A stretch of 64,000 bases of DNA from CAUZIB01 sp963578805 (GCA_963578805.1 CAUZDY010000001.1:62001-126000), one strand, 5' to 3'; shown: positions 6,982 to 16,615, numbered from the stretch's first letter. A program made the numbers and translations. Notes: generated from the letters alone by a model not told the origin.

Positions 6982-8322
6982 TCAGGGTCGTGTCTTGTGC
7001 TCTGCCTGTGTCGGGTCGGCCATCACCACTGTAGAGAGTTGTGCGGCGAGGATCATTGCCGTCGCCTGCACGCCATCACTCGCTTCCCACCCGTGCCGCA
7101 CCTCGGCAGACAAGACGCCGACACATCGGCTGGTATTGGCCGTGGAGGAAACAAGGGGCACAGCCACTGCCCCGTGGCCGCGCTCTCCGCCGGGGACAAT
7201 CTGGAGCCGAGCTGTTCGGTAGGCGGTTGCGGTCGCGCTTTCACCATCGCACGCCAGCCGTGCCAGCCGGGCCAAGGTCTGCGGGGCGTAGCCATGGCCA
7301 ATCGCGGGGCGAAGCGCCAGCCCGCTGCTGTCACGAACCCAGACGACGAGGCCCGAGGCGTTCAAAAGATCTCCGGCTCGACTCAGCAGGTTGTCAAGCT
7401 CGTCGCTTGTGGAGACTTGCCCGAGGTCAGTGCACAGCTGAGCGGTAGTCGCCAGGTCAGGGACGACGGTTGTGGCGGCGGATCGGTCCGGATCCTTTGC
7501 CAGGTCAGTTCCGACGGCCCAATCGGCTGGTGAGACCGGTTCCTTACGGGGGCGGGTCGATTCCAGATCTAGCTCGAGAGCGCCTAGTGCGGGAACCGGT
7601 TCCGTCTCCGGTGGGTCACCCGGGTCGATTTCAAAATCCGCCGAAACCAGCGCGGCATCCGTAGGCACTGACGCGGCTGTTGTGTCGACCTGGTGTTCTG
7701 TGGTCGTCAATTCGGAGACCTCAAATGGAGTATGAGGCACCGGCAGAAGCACGAAAGCGATAACAACAACAACAGCTGCTGCAACAACTACCGTCATGAC
7801 GTCGTCAGTGCGAAGTTCACCCAGCCGTCTGAATCGTACCTCGGCCTCGACGGATCTGGCACGAGCGAGCTGTTGAGACACCTGTCGCGTGAGCTCTTGC
7901 CCATCCGTAAAGACCAAGTCTGACGCCATCAGGACTTGGCCGATCGTGGTGTGGCTCCGGGCTGATTCGCCCACGCGCTTCAGGCGCTCCACGAGTGCAT
8001 CAGCAGCGGTAACGATCTCAACCGCCTCGCTGGATTGAGACATTGCCCGGAGATCGGCTAATCCACCCTTCAGTCTGCCGAGATGGGTGGCGACTTGTGC
8101 ATACCACTCATCCGGATCCTGGCCGCTGGCTACGTACGCCTGCTGAGCAGAGCGGAGATCGGCCAAGACAACGGTAAGCGTCCACGCCAGCTTGTCGTAG
8201 GTACTGGCGGCGTCGTTTTCGAAGCTACGTTGCTGCTCGGAGTGGAGTAGGCGGTACCCTGAGGTGAAGACTACGGCCAGTATGATGATGACGAAACTCA
8301 GTCTCACCCACGGCCAACTCAT
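6982..8322 (-). CDS. Two-pass membrane protein with periplasmic helical domain and GAF-like domain
   Basis: This is a 446-residue protein. An N-terminal membrane helix (about residues 8-24) is followed by an alpha-helical, Gln/Ala/Leu-rich extracytoplasmic region of about 140 residues, resembling four-helix sensor domains such as CHASE3. A second membrane segment (about 176-195, VVVAAAVVVVIAFVLLPV) leads to an acidic, Pro-rich linker and a C-terminal GAF-like domain (about 295-430: LLNASGLVVWVRD, GAVAVPLVSS, CVGVLSAEVRHGWEASDG). No kinase, cyclase or other output domain is present, so it may signal through a partner. It is divergent from the lipid kinase gene at 8393. Confidence 0.7.
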   Translation of the reverse strand: MSWPWVRLSFVIIILAVVFTSGYRLLHSEQQRSFENDAASTYDKLAWTLTVVLADLRSAQQAYVASGQDPDEWYAQVATHLGRLKGGLADLRAMSQSSEAVEIVTAADALVERLKRVGESARSHTTIGQVLMASDLVFTDGQELTRQVSQQLARARSVEAEVRFRRLGELRTDDVMTVVVAAAVVVVIAFVLLPVPHTPFEVSELTTTEHQVDTTAASVPTDAALVSADFEIDPGDPPETEPVPALGALELDLESTRPRKEPVSPADWAVGTDLAKDPDRSAATTVVPDLATTAQLCTDLGQVSTSDELDNLLSRAGDLLNASGLVVWVRDSSGLALRPAIGHGYAPQTLARLARLACDGESATATAYRTARLQIVPGGERGHGAVAVPLVSSTANTSRCVGVLSAEVRHGWEASDGVQATAMILAAQLSTVVMADPTQAEHKTRP

Positions 8323-8392
8323 GCATTCCTACTATAACACCTAGATCCGTAACGCTCGATAGAGAGACAAAGCGTTTCATGCCGATCGTATC

Positions 8393-9295
8393 GTGAGCAA
8401 TGAAATGAGAGCTGGAATCATCATCAATCCAATCGCCGGGTCTGTATATCGCCGACACACCGACGCACGAGTGGCGCTCGCACACGATGTTCTTCGCCGG
8501 TGCGGTATCGAAGGCGACGTATTTGTGACGATGCGCCGTGGTCACGCGCGCGAACTCTCCCGTTCGTGTGTCGACCGCGCAGTCGACACTGTCGTGGCGT
8601 GGGGTGGGGATGGCACCGTCAACGAAGTGGCGTCCGAAGTTGCCTTTCACAGCTCGGCGCTGGGGATTGTGCCCGGGGGCTCCGGCAATGGGCTTGCGCG
8701 CGAGCTTGGATTGCCTCAGCGGGACCCAGCCAGATCCCTGATGACGGCCCTCCAGGGTGAGCCCCGCGCGATCGATGCCGGCGAATTAGGTGGGCGTCTG
8801 TTTTTTAATGTCGCTGGTGTCGGACTCGATGCACACCTCGCCGCAGTGTTCAACTCGCGTACAACGCGAGGCCTGTGCGGATACATGGGTTCGACAGTAC
8901 GGGAGATGCTGGCATACGAATCGAGCTACTACATTCTTCGGGTCAGTGATGTCGCTGTCAGCCAGAAGGCGCTGATAGTAGCCCTAGCGAACACCCGGCA
9001 GTATGGTGTCAACGTGCAGATCGCGCCGCTGGCGCGACCCGACGATGGCCTACTCGAGCTGGTGGTTCTACCCTCGGTTTCCCCGCTCGTGGCACTATGG
9101 CACGGGCGTCGGCTGCTCACGGGAACGGTTCACGAGATCCCCGGTGTCACGATGCAGTCAGTGCGCGCGGTTGATATTGCCAGCGACTCGCTTCTAGACT
9201 TCCATGTTGACGGAGAAGTGTTTCAGGGTCGTGAAACACTGTCGGCAAAGGTTCACCCCGGGGCACTCCGAGTCAGGTGTGGTACTACGTCCTGA
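8393..9295 (+). CDS. Diacylglycerol/lipid kinase family protein (YegS/DagK-like)
   Basis: This 300-residue soluble kinase of the DAGK catalytic family should phosphorylate a lipid alcohol with ATP. The nucleotide loop NPIAGSVYRRHT is near residue 12. The hallmark VVAWGGDGTVNEVA is around residues 65-78, followed by LGIVPGGSGNGLARELGLP. FNVAGVGLDAHLAA marks the second half of the catalytic core. The C-terminal beta-rich domain includes VRAVDIASDSLLDFHVDGE. The start is GTG 8393; an ATG four codons later (8405) is also possible. It is a single-gene unit, convergent with dsbD eight bases downstream. The lipid substrate is not readable from sequence. Confidence 0.88.
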   Translation: MSNEMRAGIIINPIAGSVYRRHTDARVALAHDVLRRCGIEGDVFVTMRRGHARELSRSCVDRAVDTVVAWGGDGTVNEVASEVAFHSSALGIVPGGSGNGLARELGLPQRDPARSLMTALQGEPRAIDAGELGGRLFFNVAGVGLDAHLAAVFNSRTTRGLCGYMGSTVREMLAYESSYYILRVSDVAVSQKALIVALANTRQYGVNVQIAPLARPDDGLLELVVLPSVSPLVALWHGRRLLTGTVHEIPGVTMQSVRAVDIASDSLLDFHVDGEVFQGRETLSAKVHPGALRVRCGTTS

Positions 9296-9303
9296 GGCGG
9301 GGA

Positions 9304-11112
9304 TCAGTCATCCGTTTGGGTCACGTCGTTTGAGCCTGAGTCGGTCGAGGGAGCCGAGCCACCGACTCGTAAGATCGCGTAGGTGGGTAGTCCAAACGAC
9401 TCGAACCGCTTCATGACTTCACGGGCCGGCGACAGGCTGAGATCCTCGGCCTGAAACTTGATCTTCACGTACTGGTCGAGCGCCGCTTCGACGGCTGGAT
9501 CTTTCAGCGTGGTTCGGTCCATCGTGAGACAGTTCTTGCACCAGGTGGCCCAGACATCGACCAGTACCATCTTGTCGTCGGTCTGAGCCGATTGTAGACC
9601 CTGGTCCAGTGAGGCATACCAGCCCTCGTCCAGCAGCAGCTGGACGCTCGTTGCTACCTCTTCCGGGTCGACCCATCGTTGGCTAAAAAGCCCGTACGAC
9701 AGATATCCGTAGTACATTGCGGTCCCTAGGATAAAAACGCCGAAAGCCTGCTTGACTCGTAGCATCCACACTCCAGGCTTCGGCAGGAACGTCAAACCTG
9801 CTCCCGCGATGGGCCATGGCAACGCCATCCCCACACCGAGAAGAAACGGGAGCACCAAGGCAACCGTCATTCCGGTCGCGTACAGATTGCTGGAAAAGAC
9901 GATCACTTGAATGACAACCGGTGCGACGCAGGCCCCAGCCAGTAATGCGGCGACGCCACCCATCCCGAATGCCACAAGAAACGACCCGGTGCCCGACGAG
10001 GCTTTGCGAGTGAGTTGATTCTGGAAGCTCGAAAAGTCGATGGAGAGCAGGTCGAACATCGCGAGCGCGAGCACGACGAACAGTGTGGCAATGGCAAAAT
10101 TGAACCATGGAGATGAATTGATCGTGCCAAAATTTCCAGTGGTGAGAATTACGATCAGTCCCAGGACACCGTAGACGAGCGCCATGGCTAAACCATACGC
10201 TCCCCCGAGGGCGAATCCTTTGGCTCGGGAGCCAGTTGTGGTTCCGGCGCCGATAATCGCCAAGTTGATCGGGATCATCGGAAGCACGCACGGCGTTAGA
10301 TTGAGCGCCAGACCACCGATAAGGACAAGCAAGATAATCGCCAGAGGACCCCGTCCGTCGAACCATCCTTCCTGCCCCCGGCCAGTCTCTGCTCGGTCGA
10401 TAAACTCGAGAAAGTCTTCGGTACCCAGATACCCGCCCGTGGTGTTCAGGACGGTGAACTGAGCCAAGCGGGCAATTGCTCCGACATCGTCGGTGGAAAA
10501 ATCTCGGGGCCGAGCAGTTGGGTTGATGATCGTTGGATCAACAACTGCGACGAACGTCATCTCGTCGAACAGCTCCACGTGAGTGGGCGTTAAGCTTTGC
10601 GTTTCTTCGACGACGGAGAGATGGAATTCGAGGTTAGCGGTCGTCGGGAAATAGCAGATCGTGTCGTCACAGGCTTGATAACGGAGCGAGCCTGCGACTA
10701 TGTACTCGCCAAGCTCAAGGTCCGGGTCCAGGGCCAAGCTAGCTCCGATGACAAATTCCTCCTCGAAGACCGCCAGCGGCTCGCCACCGACTTCAAACAG
10801 AAAAGATTCGGGCCAGGCGATCCCCTCGAGACTGATCCCGTCCACAGGGTCGAAACTTAGCTGGGTCGCAATGAGCCCGTCCTCGAGTGGCTCATTAGAG
10901 TTGACGTGGAAGCCTGCATCGAGTCGGGCCTGGACCGCCACGTGGTAGGTGGAGCTGGCGTGGGCTCCAACGGCTTCGGTCACGGTTGTGATTGAGATAG
11001 GGCTTGGCGGCTGAGCATGTGCAGGCAACGGGCACAGGGCTGTTACGATGAAGATAAGGAGGACATTGCCGAGGAACACGCTCGCTTTGGAAAGTCGACT
11101 ACTCACGCTCAT
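9304..11112 (-). CDS. dsbD: Thiol:disulfide interchange protein DsbD (protein-disulfide reductase)
   Basis: This inner-membrane protein passes electrons from cytoplasmic thioredoxin to periplasmic thiol partners. It has a signal peptide (FLGNVLLIFIVTALCPLPAHA), an N-terminal DsbD-alpha domain with the Cys pair ACDDTICYFP (about 147-153), and eight or so membrane helices containing CVLPMIPINLA and GACVAPVV, the paired membrane cysteines. The C-terminal thioredoxin domain has ATWCKNCLTM (about 525). The chosen start at 11112 gives 602 residues and a clean signal peptide; an in-frame start at 11241 would overlap the upstream peptidase gene. All three redox pairs are present, so it should be active. 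Likely partners are periplasmic DsbC/CcmG-type proteins not seen here. Confidence 0.93.
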   Translation of the reverse strand: MSVSSRLSKASVFLGNVLLIFIVTALCPLPAHAQPPSPISITTVTEAVGAHASSTYHVAVQARLDAGFHVNSNEPLEDGLIATQLSFDPVDGISLEGIAWPESFLFEVGGEPLAVFEEEFVIGASLALDPDLELGEYIVAGSLRYQACDDTICYFPTTANLEFHLSVVEETQSLTPTHVELFDEMTFVAVVDPTIINPTARPRDFSTDDVGAIARLAQFTVLNTTGGYLGTEDFLEFIDRAETGRGQEGWFDGRGPLAIILLVLIGGLALNLTPCVLPMIPINLAIIGAGTTTGSRAKGFALGGAYGLAMALVYGVLGLIVILTTGNFGTINSSPWFNFAIATLFVVLALAMFDLLSIDFSSFQNQLTRKASSGTGSFLVAFGMGGVAALLAGACVAPVVIQVIVFSSNLYATGMTVALVLPFLLGVGMALPWPIAGAGLTFLPKPGVWMLRVKQAFGVFILGTAMYYGYLSYGLFSQRWVDPEEVATSVQLLLDEGWYASLDQGLQSAQTDDKMVLVDVWATWCKNCLTMDRTTLKDPAVEAALDQYVKIKFQAEDLSLSPAREVMKRFESFGLPTYAILRVGGSAPSTDSGSNDVTQTDD

Positions 11113-11203
11113 CGCCGATATTCTTTCGCCTCGCGGATGCTTGACCGGACGCCGAGAGATACTCAATCTAATTGGAAGCACACGGGGTGTCTCAGGATCC
11201 GGT

Positions 11204-13996
11204 CTACTGGCTGATTTTGCCAAGGACCACGTCGTTGTCATCGACGGAGACGTCTCTTAGCTCGTCTCTTAGTGGAATCCGGACTTCGGTGAGCTGTTCC
11301 GTGACGGGGACCACGGTGGTTTCGACTTCGCCGGACCGGTATCGTAGCCTTACGGGTACCGGGACCTCGAAGATGGATCCAGTTTGTTCGAACACAAGCA
11401 CCAGGTCGTTTTCGTTCTGTGCACCAGACACTCGTGCCTCGGTGCGGTAGTCGAACTCAAGCTCGGGTAACTCCGATCCGTGGATCCACTGGTCAAAGAA
11501 GCCCTCGAGCGAACGCCCGGCTTCGATCTCGAACCCACGGATGAGGTCATCGGTTCCCGCCTTCTGGAATCGCATCTCGCTGTAGTAGTGACGAAGGCCG
11601 TTGAAGAAGTCTTCGTCACCGATCAGACTCCGCAGCATGTGTAGGACCAAGGCGCCCTTGTTGTACACCAGCGCCCGATAAGCTCGAGCGTCACCCTCTA
11701 TATGTCCAAGCCGAAATCCTAGATAGACAGGCCCGGCGTCAGAATGACGGGTTGCCCACTGGCGCATCTGTTTAAGCACGTTCTGGAAGTCGGCATCACC
11801 GCCATCCTCCTGAATGTATAGCGCGGCGAAATACTGGGCCAGTGCCTCGCTGAGCCACTGCTCGTGGTAGTTCTTCCACCCCACAGCCTGTCCCCACCAC
11901 TGGTGGGCAAGCTCGTGTGCAAGAAAAAAATGCTCAGTTTCACTAAAAGCGACAGGGTCGTCTCCCCACGACCACTGCACTCCTGGTTGGAGCGGCAGCT
12001 GCTGGTTCAGCACCGAGAAATACGCTGGGCTGTGGCCACCGGGCAAGATACTGTCCGAGAGGGCGAGCGTAAACGTTGGGTACGGCACGTCACCCATGAT
12101 CGACCCATAAAACTCAAGGATGTCCTGGGCTCTCGATTGGTACTCGCCGATAAGCTCGGCGCTCCGGGGATTGGTTTCGACAATGACCTCGACACCGTCG
12201 TAGACGACGCCGGAGCGCACCGGCGGCATCGCCGTCGTGGCCACAAGCGGAACTTCCTGCGACGGGGTGTCGTGGGACCAGAACACCGAGAGGAGCACCG
12301 AGAGATATTTCGCCGGCTGGATCGTTATGAAACGAAAGGTTTTGGGGTCCAGTTGACTGTCGAGCTGAGACAACTGAGGGTTGTCGTCCGCGGCATCACC
12401 ACTCGCGATGACGCCGTAGTCAGCGGGAACCGTCAATTCCATCGTTGCGGTCGCGAAGTCTGGAACAACGCCGCGAGGATACCAGGCGGTCGACCCGCTG
12501 TAGATGTACCGACGTGCACCGATTCCGAAGAGTGGTTCGGTTCTGAACAGCGTTCGCGTGCGTCCGAGCCAGTTCTCGTCGGCCGCTTGAGCGGGAAGTA
12601 AACCAGAATAAGCGACGACTACACTGAACTCCGTCCCGATCGGCGCTGCGTCCGGAAGACTGATCACTAGGTTGTCGGGACCACCCATCCGGAAGAACAG
12701 CAGCGGTCCGAACTCCCGAGACGTCACGGAGTGCACCTCCAGCTCGCCAGCCAGCTGCAACGATACATTCTTGAGGTTTACACCGGTGACCTCTACCGCC
12801 AAGCGGGTCGTTCCCACGATCCAGCACCCCTCAAGCTCAGGTTGGGACTGGAGCGATTCCTGCAACACGCCGGCGGGTTCGAATGAGGCGACTACGTCAT
12901 AGTCGAGAATATCGTAGTTAACGGAGTCCTGGTCGTCGTAGTACCTGCCCTGCGCGGCCTGCTGTCTGGCCGACGAATAGAGCGAAATAACTTTGTAATC
13001 AGGCTCGCGTTGGAAGAGAGTGACGTCCTCAGGTTGGTTCTGGGCCTGCGTGTACGTCACATTACCGTGACGGCGAGTGGCCACCTCGGCCTGAAAGTGA
13101 CCAGTGGTTGGCGTCAGCCACCACGTCCGGTCACTCATACTTCCAAAATCGACGGTGTATGAGAGTGATCCGACCTGATCGAAGAACCTCTGCGCCTCGC
13201 GGAAAGCTCCAGCGTCGACCGGTGTTTCGGTGAGCCGGTTTGGGGACACCCTGGATGAGAACATGGCTGGGTTGATCCGGACGAAAGCATGTGTGAACTC
13301 GGCCGACATGATCTTGTCACCAGAGAAAATCTCAACTTGTTGGCGTTCAGCCTCGGGCGCGGGATCGAATGTCATGACGCCGTCGCCAATCAGCACGAGG
13401 CCGGTAATGCCTGTATCGATCTCTGTCACGAACACCGCCCCTCTCGACATTTGCAGCGTCATGTCTTCTGCGGCGATGACGACGTTCTCGGCATCGTACT
13501 GAAGGTCGCGGTTTAATCTGAGATGATGAAGCGAGTCAATACCGTCCATTACCTCGTACCCGGTGATCGTCCAGGGGGTGGTCCTACCGACGACTGGGGC
13601 CGCCGCGTTGCCGTTTGCACTCACCGGTGCAGTGTCTGCTCTGATCACCTGTAAGTTCCAGGTCTGCAAACGTGCTCGGTCGCCCGTCTCGCTGAACACT
13701 TCGACCGTCAGTTCGTGGCTGTCGCCTTCTTCATCAGCTGGGATCAAGAATCTGGGAACGACGACGGTCCGATCAACGTTCTCCCGAAGCGCCTCCAGCG
13801 CGAACTCTCGGGCGGCAATCGGTTCGGCACCTGGCGCCAATACCGCCAAGAGCCCTTCCTGGTCCGCCGTTTCTGTGATCGTCTGCAGTCGGCTAAGGAG
13901 AGGTTCGAAGTCGCCAAGCGTCAACGACGATTGAGCGCTGCCCACGGCCGGCCAGATCAGGCAGAGCACCACGGCAGGTGAGATCATCCAGTTCAT
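11204..13996 (-). CDS. Exported M1-family metallopeptidase with long N-terminal region
   Basis: This 930-residue gluzincin peptidase begins with a signal peptide (MNWMISPAVVLCLIWPAVGS). The zinc site HELAHQWWGQ lies near residue 693, and the third ligand Glu falls about 20 residues later in WLSEALAQYF, matching HExxH-x18-E. Upstream of the catalytic part are about 390 extra residues of beta-rich sequence that precede the usual M1 N-terminal domain and contain few recognisable motifs. A C-terminal domain of about 80 residues follows a helical region. It probably cleaves peptides or proteins in the periplasm or at the cell surface. It is followed after 91 bases by dsbD on the same strand. The aminopeptidase GxMEN motif was not clearly seen, so the exact specificity is open. 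Confidence 0.85.
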   Translation of the reverse strand: MNWMISPAVVLCLIWPAVGSAQSSLTLGDFEPLLSRLQTITETADQEGLLAVLAPGAEPIAAREFALEALRENVDRTVVVPRFLIPADEEGDSHELTVEVFSETGDRARLQTWNLQVIRADTAPVSANGNAAAPVVGRTTPWTITGYEVMDGIDSLHHLRLNRDLQYDAENVVIAAEDMTLQMSRGAVFVTEIDTGITGLVLIGDGVMTFDPAPEAERQQVEIFSGDKIMSAEFTHAFVRINPAMFSSRVSPNRLTETPVDAGAFREAQRFFDQVGSLSYTVDFGSMSDRTWWLTPTTGHFQAEVATRRHGNVTYTQAQNQPEDVTLFQREPDYKVISLYSSARQQAAQGRYYDDQDSVNYDILDYDVVASFEPAGVLQESLQSQPELEGCWIVGTTRLAVEVTGVNLKNVSLQLAGELEVHSVTSREFGPLLFFRMGGPDNLVISLPDAAPIGTEFSVVVAYSGLLPAQAADENWLGRTRTLFRTEPLFGIGARRYIYSGSTAWYPRGVVPDFATATMELTVPADYGVIASGDAADDNPQLSQLDSQLDPKTFRFITIQPAKYLSVLLSVFWSHDTPSQEVPLVATTAMPPVRSGVVYDGVEVIVETNPRSAELIGEYQSRAQDILEFYGSIMGDVPYPTFTLALSDSILPGGHSPAYFSVLNQQLPLQPGVQWSWGDDPVAFSETEHFFLAHELAHQWWGQAVGWKNYHEQWLSEALAQYFAALYIQEDGGDADFQNVLKQMRQWATRHSDAGPVYLGFRLGHIEGDARAYRALVYNKGALVLHMLRSLIGDEDFFNGLRHYYSEMRFQKAGTDDLIRGFEIEAGRSLEGFFDQWIHGSELPELEFDYRTEARVSGAQNENDLVLVFEQTGSIFEVPVPVRLRYRSGEVETTVVPVTEQLTEVRIPLRDELRDVSVDDNDVVLGKISQ

Positions 13997-14071
13997 AAGC
14001 GAGGCCTCGTTTGAATCATGCTTACTCTTACCGACTCCAGGCGCTTAGTCTGATGCCTTGGTCGTTAGTCG

Positions 14072-15286
14072 TCAACCAGCAAGAAAACTGGCTGTAAACG
14101 CTTCGATGGCGTCGCAGTAGCTGTCCAGTTCAGGCAGAGAGGCGAGGAAGACGATCCTGAAGAACCCATCGGCCGGGTCGGCGCCGAAGCCGGACCCGTA
14201 GACACAGAGGATCCCTGTTTTTCGGAGCAGACCGAGCACGAACTCTTCGTCGGTTCGACCCGGGGGAAGGTCGACCTTGGGCAGGGCGTAGAACGCGGCA
14301 GCCGGCGGGACACAAGAGATCCCGACGATGTCGTTTAGGCGTCGTGACGTTAGCTCCGCGCGCTCTTGGAGCTGACGCCGAAAGAGGTCTTGGTGGCTAC
14401 GGTCACCGGTAAGCGCCGGTGAGATGGCGTGCTGCATCGGGCCATTGGTACACAGTCGTCCATCCGCAAGCTCCTTGATGGCACCCAAGATTCCGTCGAG
14501 TCGCTCGGTGTTCCCGACAGTCATCCAGCCGGTACGCCATCCCGGAGCCATGAAGGCTTTCGACGCCGAGGAGAATGAAATGACGGGCGCGTCGGGAGCG
14601 ACTGCCCCGATGGGCGGAACGGGTCCTGCGTACACCAAATCTGTGTACACCTCGTCGGATAGGAGCACGAAGTTACCGCGGTCGGCGATGTCGACTAGGG
14701 CCGCCCGAGTCTCCTCCGCATAGACAGCACCGGTTGGATTGTTGGGGTTGATCACAACCAGCGCTCTCGTCCGGGGTGACACGAGGTCACGGAGTTGTTC
14801 GAGGTCAGGTTCCCAACCACGGCTTTGGTCAGTCGGGTAGTACACCGCGCGTACTCCGAGCTTCGCCAGGGCGGCCGTGTAGAACGGGTAGGTCGGAACC
14901 GGAATGAGGACCTCATCGCCACGGTCAGCGATCACGCTCAGCGCCAGGTCGATCCCTTCAGACGTCCCTGAGGTCAGCACGACCCGGTCGGCTGACGTCG
15001 CGATCCCACGCGCTAAGTATTCGTTTGCCACCGCCTCTCGAGCAGCCATGATCCCGGCGCCCGTGGTATAGCCGTTGTGGCCGTCGCGCATGGCTCGTTC
15101 AACCGCAGCCACCAGATGCGGCGGTGTTTCAAAGCCGAAGAGGACTGGATCTCCGATATTGAGATAGTGTACCGGACGCCCGCTCTGCTCTACTTTGTGA
15201 GCCTCGGCTACGATGTTCCGAATCGCATAGTCGAACTTCGCGACCCGCTGGGCCACAGGGATCGACCCAACCGTATCCACCGCCAT
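14072..15286 (-). CDS. PLP-dependent aminotransferase, class I/II (AlaA-like)
   Basis: This is a 404-residue fold-type I aminotransferase. Diagnostic features are LNIGDPVLFGF near residue 42, YTTGAGIMAAREA near 73, VINPNNPTGAVY near 178, DEVYTDL near 211 (Asp and Tyr contacting PLP), and SFSSASKAFMAPGWRTGW with the Schiff-base Lys243. The C-terminal Arg for the substrate carboxylate is in FFRIVFLA. The N-terminal pattern resembles alanine/glutamate-pyruvate aminotransferases (AlaA/AlaT), but methionine or aspartate aminotransferases are close relatives. It is divergent from the ACT-domain gene, which suggests an amino-acid metabolism theme. Confidence 0.88.
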   Translation of the reverse strand: MAVDTVGSIPVAQRVAKFDYAIRNIVAEAHKVEQSGRPVHYLNIGDPVLFGFETPPHLVAAVERAMRDGHNGYTTGAGIMAAREAVANEYLARGIATSADRVVLTSGTSEGIDLALSVIADRGDEVLIPVPTYPFYTAALAKLGVRAVYYPTDQSRGWEPDLEQLRDLVSPRTRALVVINPNNPTGAVYAEETRAALVDIADRGNFVLLSDEVYTDLVYAGPVPPIGAVAPDAPVISFSSASKAFMAPGWRTGWMTVGNTERLDGILGAIKELADGRLCTNGPMQHAISPALTGDRSHQDLFRRQLQERAELTSRRLNDIVGISCVPPAAAFYALPKVDLPPGRTDEEFVLGLLRKTGILCVYGSGFGADPADGFFRIVFLASLPELDSYCDAIEAFTASFLAG

Positions 15287-15376
15287 GTCTCTGATTGTAT
15301 CGGATGTTCTTGAGCCACTAAGTAAAGAGCACCGGTTTCTTTTCTCGCCGGGACCTCAGCGTGTAAGCTCGCCGGC

Positions 15377-15760
15377 ATGGCGATACGGAAAGAGTTCACG
15401 CTGCGGTTACAGAATAGTCCTGGAGCCTTGGGCAGGGTCTGTCAGTATCTCAGCGACGAAAAAGTCAGGATCGAGGCCCTGGCAGTTGATTCCGGCGGAA
15501 CCCTTCGGATTGTCGTCAACAACCCGCTCAACGCCGCTGGCCTCCTCAGGGTGAAGCAGTATGTGCTCGAAGAGCGGGATGTGCTGCTGATACAGCTTCC
15601 GAACGAGACCGGTGCCCTCTACAAGGCCACCCGGCTTCTCACCAGCGCCGGCGTTAATATCGAGCACGCCTACGGATGTTCGCCTGATGCGCAGCCGATG
15701 GGTTGTGTGGTGATGGCGGTGGACGACATCGAGCGCGCCTCGATGGTGGCCGGTGTGTAA
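15377..15760 (+). CDS. Tandem ACT-domain protein
   Basis: This 127-residue protein is made of two ACT folds and nothing else. The first has the pattern FTLRLQNSPGALGRVCQYLSD. The second has LIQLPNETGALYKATRLLTS and VNIEHAYGCS. ACT domains bind amino acids and often regulate enzymes allosterically or act as stand-alone sensors. It lies 90 bases from the divergent aminotransferase and 5 bases before a 63-residue gene. The ligand is unknown. Confidence 0.8.
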   Translation: MAIRKEFTLRLQNSPGALGRVCQYLSDEKVRIEALAVDSGGTLRIVVNNPLNAAGLLRVKQYVLEERDVLLIQLPNETGALYKATRLLTSAGVNIEHAYGCSPDAQPMGCVVMAVDDIERASMVAGV

Positions 15761-15765
15761 GGATC

Positions 15766-15957
15766 ATGCGACTCTACGTTGAACCGATGGACGCGGTCCT
15801 TGTGGAATTCGACTGCCACGGACGTGTGAGATTCGACGGAGAGGAATGGAGCGTGCCGACGCTACAAGAGCAACGGGCGATTCTCTATGCCGCGCAGAGC
15901 CACGTCGAAGACATCCGGGAGCTTATTGAGGCGCTGGAACAAGCTTCCCCACCGTGA
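15766..15957 (+). CDS. Conserved-looking small acidic protein, unknown function
   Basis: A 63-codon frame begins five bases after the ACT gene stop, with AAGGA just upstream. The product has a short beta-rich N-terminus (DAVLVEFDCHGRVRFDGEEW) and a helical acidic C-terminus (VEDIRELIEALEQA). Tight spacing suggests it is co-transcribed with the ACT protein. Its 3' end overlaps the convergent grpE 3' end by 35 bases. No family recognised. Confidence 0.5.
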   Translation: MRLYVEPMDAVLVEFDCHGRVRFDGEEWSVPTLQEQRAILYAAQSHVEDIRELIEALEQASPP

Positions 15958-16615
15958 CGGTCGCCGGACGCAGGACCTCGTCACCTAGCCGATAGCCGGG
16001 TGTGACGACGTCGATCACCACACCGTCCCGTTCGGCGTCGGTTACCGGCACGATGGAAAGCGCGTCGTGGAGGTTTGGGTCGAATGACGCTGCTCCCGCC
16101 TCGATTCGCTCGACGCCATAGCTATTCAATGTCAACAAGAATTGCTGCTGGACCATTTTCACGCCTTGGAGCAAGTTAGCCATACTTGGGTTGGAGTCGG
16201 ACGCGGCACTGGATGCGTCGATCGCACGGTCAAGGTTGTCGATAATCTCGAGAAACGACGCCAGCACGCGCCGTTTTTCTCGCTCGACGTCTTTGAAAAC
16301 CTCCTTGCGGAGTCTGGCTCGTATGTCTTCAAATTCCTTGGCGGCGGCCGCGTGTCGTGCAATATATTCGGTGAGGAGCGTGTCCTTGTGGGTGAGCTGT
16401 GTTTCGAGTTCCTCGATGTAGGTCGGTTTGGCTGACCGTGCCGTGTCGTCGTTTTCGGGTTCGTTTCGGGCCCACCATCGCCGGTCGACTACCCTGAGGG
16501 CGGGAGTCTCCTCAGGCAAAGCGCCTTCGCCTCCGTCGCCCCGATCTCGTTCGTTCGCTGCACCGCGTGGTCGTTCTTTCCTCACCTCACTCGGTGGGGT
16601 CGCCTGTTCACTCAC
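15923..16615 (-). CDS. grpE: Nucleotide exchange factor GrpE
   Basis: This is the co-chaperone that releases ADP from DnaK. The 230-residue protein has a long charged, low-complexity N-terminus (about 65 residues), a coiled-coil stalk (about 70-120) with EFEDIRARLRKEV, and the C-terminal beta domain with ASFDPNLHDALSIV and VIDVVTPGYRLGDEVLRPATV, all diagnostic. It overlaps the end of clpA by 8 bases, so both are likely in one transcript with clpS. dnaK and dnaJ are not adjacent, which is uncommon; pairing with clpSA puts it in a proteolysis unit. Confidence 0.95.
   Translation of the reverse strand: MSEQATPPSEVRKERPRGAANERDRGDGGEGALPEETPALRVVDRRWWARNEPENDDTARSAKPTYIEELETQLTHKDTLLTEYIARHAAAAKEFEDIRARLRKEVFKDVEREKRRVLASFLEIIDNLDRAIDASSAASDSNPSMANLLQGVKMVQQQFLLTLNSYGVERIEAGAASFDPNLHDALSIVPVTDAERDGVVIDVVTPGYRLGDEVLRPATVTVGKLVPAPQ

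Noticed and set aside
11864..12601. 245-codon plus-strand ORF inside the M1 peptidase gene
   Set aside because: Overlaps the catalytic part of a well-supported gene on the other strand; no start signal or domain.
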